Source: Planctomycetota bacterium (lineage in GTDB: Bacteria; Planctomycetota; Phycisphaerae; Sedimentisphaerales; Anaerohalosphaeraceae). From it: a DNA stretch of 14,292 nucleotides. This document shows positions 8,028 to 14,292 of the stretch, one piece after another (positions within the stretch are counted from its first letter, which is position 1; each line of letters opens with the position of its first letter). Below the pieces are notes generated by a model. It searched no databases. It was not told where the DNA came from and saw only the letters and a program-made list of their open reading frames with translations. The stretch spans positions 1-14,292 of the forward strand of contig JAAYQH010000335.1 in NCBI GenBank assembly GCA_012519365.1, read 5' to 3'. A program made the translations under genes and the position numbers.

Positions 8028-9445
8028 AGCAGATGGAACAAGAAAAAAAGACAGCACAACAAGCCATGGGGCTGGTGATTTCGACCGGCGCCGGCAAAAT
8101 ATGGGCGGCGATGGTCAGACGCCGAAACGGCAGTTTTGAGCGGACCTATCAGGCGACCTTTGAGCTGGCCGAGGGGGTGGACAATGCCGTCAAACGGCTG
8201 CTTGAACACAGTGACGATCCGCAGGCGCCGGTGGTAATCGGGCTGGATTCGTCGCAGTTGCGCTACGTGGATATATCGCTGCCGCCGGTGGAGTCAGGCC
8301 TCTTGCCGCAATTGATTCGCACGCAGGCCGAGGCGCGTTTGCCGCTGGACAGCGATCGGCTGCAGTTGGCCTGGCGTGTGTCCGCTGCTGCTCAAGGCTA
8401 TGAGTGCACCGTCGCAGCGGCTCGATGGGATGCCGCGGAGGCGGCGCTGGGGCGGCTTAGTCTAAACGGGCGATTGTTTGCTCTTGTGCCGGACGCGGTC
8501 GGTTTTGCTCACCTGATGCCGCGGATTTTTGCCGCCGCCAGACGGCCCTGTATTGTGCTTCGTCGGCGAACCGACGGAATCGCGATGATTCGGCTGGATG
8601 AGGCCGGGGTGGTGCGAAGCGCGGTCATTCATGCCGAGCCGTCGGACATTCTTGAGCGGCCCGTGCTGGTCATGCAGGACCTTCAGATCGAATTGGAATC
8701 GATGGCCGAGAAGCAGGCCCGCCAGATTCTCGTTACTATTTGGCCCGGGGATGATCCCTTTTTGCACCGTGCGGCCGAGGCGCTGAAGCGGGACGGCTGG
8801 CCGGTGGAGGCTCTTACGCCGGACCGCGACGCGATGAAACAGGCCCGTCTGGACGATGCGCAGGATGCCGGGGGGCATCTGCTCGATGCGTCGGGGCTGG
8901 CGCTGCTCGGCCTGACCGAAACGGAACCGGCGTTTGATTTTATGCGCAGCAGGCAACTTTCCCAGACGGCTCAGGATGCCGCGCTGCACCGGAAAAAACG
9001 CCTGCGTACGGTTGCGGCCATCGCCGTGTTGGCGGTCTTGTCTCTGGCGGTTGGCTACTGGAGTTTGCTGCTGGAGACTCAGCAGCTGCGTCGCGAGTTG
9101 GAGGTGCAGGTGGACGGCGTCAAAGCCCAAACCATCCTCCAGCAGCAGGCCTATCAAGAGGCCGTTGCCCGCGCTCGGGTGGATATGATCGCGCTGCTGG
9201 AGGCTATTCAGGACAGTCGTGACGGCATTCTGCTGGACAGCATCGAATTTGAACAGGGCAAACCCGTCAAACTCGTGGCCGTCGCCGGCGGTTATGAACA
9301 AGTCTATGGCTTCCAAAAACGCCTTGAAGATAAGGACGGCGTCAATCAGGTGCGGCTGATTGATCCGCGTCTGGATGAACGCACGCGGCAGGTGCGTTTT
9401 ACGCTGCAATTTCATTATCAACATTTTACCGGGTTAAAACCATGA
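8024..9445 (+). CDS. gspL: Type II secretion inner-membrane protein GspL (PilM-PilN-like)
   Basis: A 473-residue bitopic protein that recruits GspE to the membrane and partners GspM. The N-terminal 300 or so residues look like the actin/PilM-fold cytoplasmic domain of GspL: glycine-rich start GLVISTGAGK, then 'VVIGLDSSQLRYVDISLPP', where PilM/GspL proteins judge the quality of the N-terminal strands. A basic stretch (RKKRLR) precedes a single membrane segment at about 330-350. A Gln/Glu-rich coiled-coil-like helix (about 355-395) and a small PilN/ferredoxin-like periplasmic domain follow, ending in a VRFTLQFHY strand. GspL is known as the fused equivalent of PilM and PilN. The stop overlaps the gspM ATG by 4 nt. 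Divergence is high, so the call also leans on position. Confidence 0.85.
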   Translation: MKQMEQEKKTAQQAMGLVISTGAGKIWAAMVRRRNGSFERTYQATFELAEGVDNAVKRLLEHSDDPQAPVVIGLDSSQLRYVDISLPPVESGLLPQLIRTQAEARLPLDSDRLQLAWRVSAAAQGYECTVAAARWDAAEAALGRLSLNGRLFALVPDAVGFAHLMPRIFAAARRPCIVLRRRTDGIAMIRLDEAGVVRSAVIHAEPSDILERPVLVMQDLQIELESMAEKQARQILVTIWPGDDPFLHRAAEALKRDGWPVEALTPDRDAMKQARLDDAQDAGGHLLDASGLALLGLTETEPAFDFMRSRQLSQTAQDAALHRKKRLRTVAAIAVLAVLSLAVGYWSLLLETQQLRRELEVQVDGVKAQTILQQQAYQEAVARARVDMIALLEAIQDSRDGILLDSIEFEQGKPVKLVAVAGGYEQVYGFQKRLEDKDGVNQVRLIDPRLDERTRQVRFTLQFHYQHFTGLKP

Positions 9446-9975
9446 AACCGCTGACCGAACGGGATAAACGAACATTAAAACTGTCCGCCGCTGCGGCGGT
9501 GCTGATCGTCGGCTATTTTCTGTTTGCCGAGCCGGCGTGGCACTCTTATCGCTCGCTGCGCAGTGAACGCGATGCCATGCGCAAGCAGCTTGAGCGTCTG
9601 ACCGCTGTTCAAAGCGGCATCGGAGCGATTCGCTTTAGAGAGCTGATGTCGCGTGTGCCGGTGTTTGAGATGCCCGCGGCGGCCGGCGAACAGGGGGTGC
9701 TCTTTCGCGATGAACTGACTCGCCAGCTTCAGCAAACCGGCATCCAGGCCCGCACCGTGCAGCTGCGCGACAATCGCGGCAAACGCCAGGATGGCTACGC
9801 CGTACTGACCGTGGATTGTCAGGGACGATGCACTTATGAGCAGATGCTGCGGTTGCTGGGGAAATTGAAGCGAAATCCGTATTATGTCGGCATTGAAAAA
9901 TTCTCCCTGCGTGTCGATACCCGAAACAGAAATGAAATGACCTTTCAGCTTGCTGTCTTTACCTATGCGAAATGA
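9442..9975 (+). CDS. gspM: Type II secretion protein GspM (PilO-like)
   Basis: A 177-residue protein with a short basic cytoplasmic N-terminus (KPLTERDKRTLKL), one membrane helix at about 14-30, a coiled-coil-like segment (about 35-55) and a small alpha/beta periplasmic domain, the architecture of GspM/PilO. It starts inside the gspL stop (ATGA), so translation is probably coupled; no separate strong Shine-Dalgarno is present. GspM dimerises with GspL through this ferredoxin-like domain. The periplasmic domain holds a C126-x3-C130 pair that could form a disulfide. Little primary sequence is conserved in the family, so naming depends on topology and on the place between gspL and the GspC-like gene. 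Confidence 0.75.
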   Translation: MKPLTERDKRTLKLSAAAAVLIVGYFLFAEPAWHSYRSLRSERDAMRKQLERLTAVQSGIGAIRFRELMSRVPVFEMPAAAGEQGVLFRDELTRQLQQTGIQARTVQLRDNRGKRQDGYAVLTVDCQGRCTYEQMLRLLGKLKRNPYYVGIEKFSLRVDTRNRNEMTFQLAVFTYAK

Positions 9976-9990
9976 AAGCGAGGTTAACCC

Positions 9991-10713
9991 ATGAAAGCGT
10001 TACACCAAATCGTCAACATATCCGCGCTGGATCGAGTCCTGCGCTGGGGCGCGATCGCGTTGGGCGTCTGGCTGGTGGTGCTGGTCATCGGCGCCGGTGC
10101 CCAGAGTCTTCATACATCCGGCAAGGCCGCGGCGGCGATTCGCGAATATCAGCGGCTCCGAGCCGATGCGATTCAGCCGGACCAAGGGATTGATGAGAAG
10201 ATTCGGAAATTAAGTCAAAACAATCTGTTCGTTGCGCCGCCGTCTCAAGTTCCTTTGCCCCAGACGCGGGCGATTCTGGGTGATGCCGTGCTGGTTAATG
10301 ATCAATGGTATCGAGTGGGGCAAGAGGTTGATGGCTGTCAAATTACTCAGATCGGTCCAGATTTCGTGGTGGTGATCCGCGATGGCAAGGAACATCGCTT
10401 GGTGCCGTTTGATGTCGAGGTCAATTATGGTCAGGCATCCGCGTCGGGTCCTTCTTCCGGGGCCAACGGGCGAAGACGGGATTCGAGAGACGTGCAGCGT
10501 GGGCCGCGTGGGCGTGGGCCGGGGGCCGAGGATAGCGGGCCGGGTTTTCCTCAGCCGCCGGAGGAGGTTCGCGCCAGAATGATGGAAATGCGTCAGCGCG
10601 TAGAGAGTATGACCCCCGAACAGCGTCGGGAAATGTTTGAACAGCTTAGAAATGCGTCCCCTGAAGAACGTGAACGAATGAGAGAAGAATTCATGAGAGG
10701 CCGAGGTCAGTGA
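9991..10713 (+). CDS. gspC: GspC-like inner-membrane/secretin-linking protein with charged tail
   Basis: A 240-residue protein with one membrane helix near 19-38, then a periplasmic region whose segment at about 91-140 (ILGDAVLVNDQWYRVG...ITQIG.DFVVVIRDG) matches the small beta domain (HR domain) of GspC/PilP. In known systems it contacts the secretin N0 domain. No PDZ domain follows; instead there is an Arg/Gly/Pro-rich linker (about 148-200) and a charged helical tail with two related units, MTPEQRREMFEQL and SPEERERMREEF. GAGG lies 7 nt before the ATG. It sits directly before gspD and overlaps its GTG-proximal region. PilP-like protein is the alternative; a T2SS cluster without another C candidate favours GspC. 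Confidence 0.75.
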   Translation: MKALHQIVNISALDRVLRWGAIALGVWLVVLVIGAGAQSLHTSGKAAAAIREYQRLRADAIQPDQGIDEKIRKLSQNNLFVAPPSQVPLPQTRAILGDAVLVNDQWYRVGQEVDGCQITQIGPDFVVVIRDGKEHRLVPFDVEVNYGQASASGPSSGANGRRRDSRDVQRGPRGRGPGAEDSGPGFPQPPEEVRARMMEMRQRVESMTPEQRREMFEQLRNASPEERERMREEFMRGRGQ

Positions 10714-10715
10714 TT

Positions 10716-13700
10716 ATGAAGAGTGCTGCATTAAAATCAACTGTATTGGGACTTGCCGGATTGTGCCTTTTGGCGATCATTTTTCGGGGGACGGTGATTT
10801 CTCAAAGCGAACCGGTCCCGCCTGATGCCAATGAACCGGCTCAGCCAGTCGCGGCTGAGACACAGCCCAGGCCGTTGGAGGTTCAGCAACTGCCGGATGC
10901 CCCCGCGCAGCCCGAGGATGTCTCCGATCAACCCGAAGGGCAGGTGCCGGATGAATCGATGCGGTTTCGTCGAGACACCGGCACTCGGCCGGACAGCGGC
11001 GATCGCACGTTCGGCCCGCGATTCGACGGCGGACAGCGCGGCTTTGGAACGCGGGGTTTTGGCGGCGACCGTTTTTTGCGACCGGCGCCGGTGACGGCCC
11101 TTGGCGCCGGTGACCCCAATACGCCGATGGAAGCGATTAACCTGAATAATGTGGAAATGCGCCAGATCATTCAGAAAATCGCCGAATGGACGGGCAAACC
11201 CGTTATCCCGGTGAACGACGAGATTATGCAGACGCGGGTGACGATTTATTCACCCACGACCGTTGCGCGACAAGAGGCGCTGCGTCTGTTGATTATGGCA
11301 CTGCAGGCCAGAGGCGTTGTGGTCGAGCAGTTGGACAATCGTGTGATGCTGCGGCCGTTGGCGACGATTCGCTTGGGTTCGGTTCCCACACTCGGACCGG
11401 ATGAGCCGCTGGCCCGCATTGAGGACCAAGCGACGATTGTTGAAAAGTGGTTCAAGCTGGACAATTACAGTCCCACTCGGCTGATACAAATCATTACGCC
11501 GCTGGTGGCCGATTATGGATATGCCGTAGCCGACGAGGAAACCTCGCGCGTCGCGGTGATCGATACTGTCGAGAATTTGATGCGGATTGAACGCTTGATT
11601 CGCCAGCTTGATCTTCCGGAAATCAACCAGCAGGTCGAAAAAGTCTTTGAATTGCGGTATGCCGATCCTTCGGAAGTGGTCCAGGTCCTTCAGATGATTT
11701 TGGCCGATACTCAGGCCGCGGCCGGCCGAGATGTTCGCACCCGTCGCAGCAGCAGCACTCAGCAGAGCGCTGCGCCGCCTGCTCCGTCTGCTTCTTCCGG
11801 AGGACGCAGCGGCGGTGGGGTGACGTCGGTTGCACTGACCAGTGAAGGGCAGACACCCATTCAGTTGTTCCCGCTGCCCAAACAGCGGTGGATTTTGGTT
11901 CGCGGGTCCCAGGAGGATATTCAGCGTATTGAGGAATGGATCAAACGGCTGGATATGGAAGACGAAGAAGAAATGCGTCAGAGTGTCGTGCAGGTGCGCT
12001 ACGCCGACGTGCGGGAAGTAGCCCGTATGGTTCAGAACACCCTTCAGCAGATGCCCGGGACCGACTTGAAGGCCAACATCGTCGTCGAGGCCCTCACACA
12101 AACCAGCCAGATTGTCATTTACGGCAGCGACAGTAATCGATTTATGGTTGAACGGCTTATCGCTCAGATTGACCTGCCCAAAGAGGATTTTTTTGTCGAG
12201 CGGACGTTCAATCTTAAGCACGCCGATCCCGACCAGATCAAGGCCAATATTGAACAACTCTACAGTGAAACAACCTCGACCCAGTCGCAGTTCGGGCGAT
12301 TTCAGACGGTAACCACTCGCCGGCCGGAAGATATCGTCCGGGTGATTTCCTATCCGCTTCGCAAGCAGGTTACCGTTATCGCCTCGCCGCAGAATATGGA
12401 GCGGATTGCTCGCCAGATCGAAGAAGAATGGGATAAGCCGCTGGATATCGAACAGGATCAGTATCGCGTTATCAGTCTGAACAACTCTGATCCGGTAAAA
12501 ATGGCCGATTTGCTCAAACGGCTGTTCAGTGAGGAATCCACCAGCGCGGCCGGCAGCCAAAATCTGATGCGGATGATCTTCGGCGGTACCACTGAGGACT
12601 CGCGGCAGAAAATCGTCGGTTCGCTCTATGGCATGCTGACATTTGAAGCGGTGCCCGACACTAAAAAACTGATTGTTATCAGCCAGGTCCCCGAGGCCTA
12701 TGACGTAGTGGAACGGCTGATTCAGAAACTGGACGCCCGAGATGAAGCGGATGTTCCGCGGGTGATCACGCTCAAATACGCCGATCCGGAGGCGTTGTGT
12801 GACCAGCTCAATGCCATTCTGAACGAGCCGGGCACTCCTGCCACCATCCAGCGCAGCGCCCGCGGGCTGAGCGCCTACGATACGACGCGGTCCCAGGCGG
12901 TTACAACCAGCGAAGAAAGCGGCAGTGTCATTACGCCCTGGTGGACACGCCAGCGTGTGGATACTACAGAGATGCCGACCAGCAATCTGATCGGGCGGGT
13001 GCGGTTTGTGCCGGTTCATCGCAGCAAGGCCATTCTGGTCCTGTCTCCGCCTCAGCATCTGGAAGATATTACCGCCATGATTCACGAGCTGGATCGTCCT
13101 GCGATGCAGGTGATGATCAAGGCGGTCATTCTTGAGATCAATTTGTCCGATACCACCTCGCTGGGGATTCAGTTGGCCAGTAATGAACAGGCGTTCGGTT
13201 CGACCCTTGGGCCCAACGCCCTGACCGCCTTGAATACCCTTTTATATCGGGGTCCTGAAAGAGGTTCGACGCTGGGCGATAATTCCTCCACGCACTTCAG
13301 CACGGTTACGGATGCGGACATCGCCGTCTTGGTGGACATGCTCGTCAAGCACGCCAATGGGCAGGTGCTCAATCAGCCGACGTTGTGGACCAAGGACAAT
13401 GAAGAGGCCGTCTTTGTCAAGGGCCAAAAAGTCGCATTTATCACCGGCGAACAGACTGCCAATACAGGATCTACCCAGCGTGCCTTCGAGTTTGAAGACG
13501 TCGGTGTTACGCTGCGGATAAGGCCTCGCATCACCCCCGAAAAGGCGGTGGACTTGACCATTAATTTGAATATTTCGCAGATCAGCGCTGAGGAATTGAA
13601 CCAGCAGCCGGTTCGGTCCAATTTGGATTCGACCACCCATATGATCATCAACGACGGGCAATCCGTGATGATGGGCGGTATGTTGTATCAGGACGAAAAC

Positions 13701-13985
13701 TTCATCGAACACAAAATCCCCATGTTGGGTGATTTGCCGCTGCTGGGCGAGTTGTTCAAACATAAATATAAAGGCAAGGCGAATAATGAGATCCTGGTGT
13801 TTGTCACCCCGCACGTGATTGATGACGCTATTCTCAGCGGGTTTCCGATTCAAGAAGGCACACAGGAATTTCATGAAAAATCTCTTCGGCGTTTTGACGA
13901 GGCCGTTGAATCACTCGGCCAGAATTTCATGAAAAACACCAGTTTTGAGCTTATTCAGGAAGACGATGTAAGTGTGGAAAATTAA
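10716..13985 (+). CDS. gspD: Outer-membrane secretin GspD with extended N-domain array
   Basis: This forms the outer-membrane channel of the T2SS. The 1089-residue protein starts with a signal peptide (hydrophobic core about 10-24; no good lipobox), then about 110 Pro/Gln/Arg/Gly-rich residues and an N0 domain (about 137-215). About six N1/KH-like repeats begin near 242, 307, 424, 494, 582 and 680, each with an 'F/V-x-L-x-YADP' opening and a 'ERLIxxLD' end. Repeat 2 holds a Ser/Pro/Gly-rich loop like the N3 constriction. The secretin core starts near 799 and contains VGVTLRIRPRI and the signature MLGDLPLLGELFKHK. Typical GspD is 650-700 residues with N0-N3. I prefer ATG 10716 (GAGG 9 nt upstream) to GTG 10710, which is only 3 nt from the GAGG. 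Confidence 0.96.
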   Translation: MKSAALKSTVLGLAGLCLLAIIFRGTVISQSEPVPPDANEPAQPVAAETQPRPLEVQQLPDAPAQPEDVSDQPEGQVPDESMRFRRDTGTRPDSGDRTFGPRFDGGQRGFGTRGFGGDRFLRPAPVTALGAGDPNTPMEAINLNNVEMRQIIQKIAEWTGKPVIPVNDEIMQTRVTIYSPTTVARQEALRLLIMALQARGVVVEQLDNRVMLRPLATIRLGSVPTLGPDEPLARIEDQATIVEKWFKLDNYSPTRLIQIITPLVADYGYAVADEETSRVAVIDTVENLMRIERLIRQLDLPEINQQVEKVFELRYADPSEVVQVLQMILADTQAAAGRDVRTRRSSSTQQSAAPPAPSASSGGRSGGGVTSVALTSEGQTPIQLFPLPKQRWILVRGSQEDIQRIEEWIKRLDMEDEEEMRQSVVQVRYADVREVARMVQNTLQQMPGTDLKANIVVEALTQTSQIVIYGSDSNRFMVERLIAQIDLPKEDFFVERTFNLKHADPDQIKANIEQLYSETTSTQSQFGRFQTVTTRRPEDIVRVISYPLRKQVTVIASPQNMERIARQIEEEWDKPLDIEQDQYRVISLNNSDPVKMADLLKRLFSEESTSAAGSQNLMRMIFGGTTEDSRQKIVGSLYGMLTFEAVPDTKKLIVISQVPEAYDVVERLIQKLDARDEADVPRVITLKYADPEALCDQLNAILNEPGTPATIQRSARGLSAYDTTRSQAVTTSEESGSVITPWWTRQRVDTTEMPTSNLIGRVRFVPVHRSKAILVLSPPQHLEDITAMIHELDRPAMQVMIKAVILEINLSDTTSLGIQLASNEQAFGSTLGPNALTALNTLLYRGPERGSTLGDNSSTHFSTVTDADIAVLVDMLVKHANGQVLNQPTLWTKDNEEAVFVKGQKVAFITGEQTANTGSTQRAFEFEDVGVTLRIRPRITPEKAVDLTINLNISQISAEELNQQPVRSNLDSTTHMIINDGQSVMMGGMLYQDENFIEHKIPMLGDLPLLGELFKHKYKGKANNEILVFVTPHVIDDAILSGFPIQEGTQEFHEKSLRRFDEAVESLGQNFMKNTSFELIQEDDVSVEN

Positions 13986-14004
13986 AAAAAATTCAAGAAA
14001 ATAA

Positions 14005-14033
14005 TTGACACGAAGGGCACATTTTGGTATGTT
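14005..14033 (+). promoter_or_regulatory. Strong sigma70-type promoter after gspD
   Basis: A perfect -35 TTGACA (14005-14010), a 17-bp spacer and TATGTT (14028-14033; 4 of 6, with the TAT and final T kept) lie 19 bp after the gspD stop. Initiation would fall near 14040. This is the best promoter match I found in the window, and it is directly followed by the nested hairpin. Confidence 0.6.
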
Positions 14034-14039
14034 TGACAA

Positions 14040-14126
14040 TGCTCCTTCTGCCGCCTGAGGAGATAGCCCTGGGTAGTCTCACCGACTACTTTTCCTCCTT
14101 CGCTCCACAGGCGGATTTTTTATTTT
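14040..14126 (+). ncRNA. Candidate small structured RNA downstream of gspD
   Basis: The predicted transcript of about 87 nt folds on paper into three nested stems: CCGCCTG (14051-14057) with CAGGCGG (14108-14114), AGGAG (14058-14062) with CTCCT (14095-14099), and GTAGTC (14073-14078) with GACTAC (14084-14089) around the loop TCACC. The outer stem is followed by ATTTTTTATTTT, as in intrinsic terminators. Promoter, stem-loops and U-tract in one compact unit are what an independent sRNA looks like. The 3' side carries CCTCCTT, the same as the anti-Shine-Dalgarno core of 16S rRNA. No known family was recognised. It could instead be only an elaborate terminator for the gsp operon. A 35-codon frame crosses it (14039-14146) without a ribosome binding site, and I regard it as chance. 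Confidence 0.45.
14051..14126 (+). terminator. Intrinsic terminator of the gsp operon and/or the candidate sRNA
   Basis: The seven-pair stem CCGCCTG/CAGGCGG closes directly before a T-rich run (14115-14126, ten T in twelve). The stem encloses about 50 nt that form their own hairpins. Read-through transcripts from gspD would meet it 66 nt after the stop. The large enclosed region is unusual for a simple terminator. Confidence 0.6.
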
Positions 14127-14129
14127 CCG

Positions 14130-14159
14130 TTCAAATCAGGACGTAGGGTACCCTATTAT
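14130..14159 (+). promoter_or_regulatory. Possible second promoter, with a TATAAT on the opposite strand
   Basis: On the plus strand TTCAAA (14130-14135) and TATTAT (14154-14159) are 18 bp apart, matching 4 of 6 and 5 of 6 consensus bases. The same AT-rich patch reads TATAAT on the minus strand (14155-14160) but with a poor -35. A plus-strand start near 14166 would give a short RNA ending at the next T-run. This is weak evidence. Confidence 0.3.
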
Positions 14160-14214
14160 AGGATTATGGGTCTAAAGCAAGAATCCAGAGGCTAAAGGGT
14201 CCTCCCGGCTTCCG

Positions 14215-14238
14215 GAAGTTTATCGTAACTTCTTTTTT
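14215..14238 (+). terminator. Candidate intrinsic terminator or attenuator
   Basis: GAAGTT (14215-14220) and AACTTC (14227-14232) form a six-pair stem around TATCGT, followed at once by six T (14233-14238). The stem is short and has only two GC pairs, so termination may be partial. The 5' arm also belongs to the palindrome CTTCCGGAAG, leaving room for an alternative pairing. An AAAGGAG motif follows about 10 nt later, so this may be an attenuator in a leader. Confidence 0.4.
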
Positions 14239-14292
14239 AGAAAGACTTAAAGGAGTATTGCCCGCGCGAGCGGCGGCTCAAAGGTCATCGTC

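Larger units (their letters stand above)
14127..14292. other. Structured intergenic stretch at the right edge
   Basis: No gene is supported here. Visible elements are a 12-bp perfect palindrome TAGGGTACCCTA (14144-14155), possible pairing of AGGAC (14138-14142) with GTCCT (14199-14203), GGATT (14161-14165) with AATCC further on, the palindrome CTTCCGGAAG (14209-14218), and a hairpin with T-run at 14215-14238. Near the end AAAGGAG looks like a ribosome binding site for a gene beginning just inside or beyond the edge. The TTG only two bases after it is too close to be a likely start. Confidence 0.4.

Noticed and set aside
10710..10715. GTG start for gspD two codons upstream
   Set aside because: It is only 3 nt from GAGG, whereas ATG 10716 is at 9 nt and begins a better signal peptide.
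11250..13085. Long minus-strand open frame of 611 codons inside gspD
   Set aside because: It is antisense to conserved secretin repeats. Its His/Gln/Arg/Asn-rich composition is that of a shadow of the coding strand, and no start signal or motif is visible.
14039..14146. 35-codon ATG frame crossing the hairpin after gspD (starts MLLLPPEEI)
   Set aside because: It has no ribosome binding site and starts at the predicted transcription start. A frame of this length is common by chance, and the complementary arms and U-tract explain the sequence better as RNA. A leaderless peptide is not excluded.
1..14292. CRISPR array, tRNA, rRNA, insertion sequence or prophage signals
   Set aside because: No regularly spaced repeats, transposase or integrase motifs, clover-leaf patterns or rRNA signatures were seen.

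Overview
The window holds an almost complete type II secretion (T2SS) gene cluster on the plus strand. It reads gspE-F-G-H-I-J-K-L-M-C-D (1256-13985) and is flanked by a divergent metallophosphoesterase gene at the left edge and a gene-free, strongly structured stretch at the right edge. Gene identities come from motifs read in the translations, not from a database search. Moderately high GC, GTG starts, a very long secretin with many N-domain repeats, low-complexity S/T/Q/P linkers, and a Gsp tail rich in 'SPEER/TPEQR' charged helices together suggest a planctomycete-like bacterium, perhaps Phycisphaerae. This placement is an inference and only moderately secure.

Layout. 1-605 (minus): calcineurin-like metallophosphoesterase, 3' end outside the window. 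606-1255: 650-bp divergent intergenic region with a probable extended -10 for the phosphoesterase, three GCGGCCGG copies, a GC hairpin, and a clear ribosome binding site for gspE. 1256-4275: the assembly ATPase GspE and the inner-membrane platform protein GspF. 4293-8027: the pseudopilins, major GspG and minor GspH, I, J and K, all with recognisable prepilin cleavage sites. 8024-10713: the inner-membrane proteins GspL, GspM and a GspC-like protein. 10716-13985: the outer-membrane secretin GspD. 13986-14292: a good promoter, a nested hairpin ending in a U-tract (candidate small RNA and/or operon terminator), then a second hairpin plus T-tract candidate.

How they work together. GspE hydrolyses ATP on the cytoplasmic face, held there by GspL. 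GspF is the membrane rotor on which GspG subunits, primed by the H/I/J/K tip complex, build the pseudopilus. GspC (with L and M) links the inner-membrane platform to the GspD channel, through which folded periplasmic proteins leave. Many genes overlap or nearly abut (H/I, J/K, K/L, L/M, C/D), so translational coupling and a single transcript are likely. The prepilin peptidase GspO, GspN and a pilotin are not in the window. C and D lie at the 3' end instead of the more familiar CD-E...M order.

The most noteworthy points are the secretin (N0 plus about six N1-like repeats, 1089 aa), the charged tail on GspC, the low-complexity insert in GspK between helix-hairpin-helix units, and the compact promoter-hairpin-U-tract unit just after gspD.
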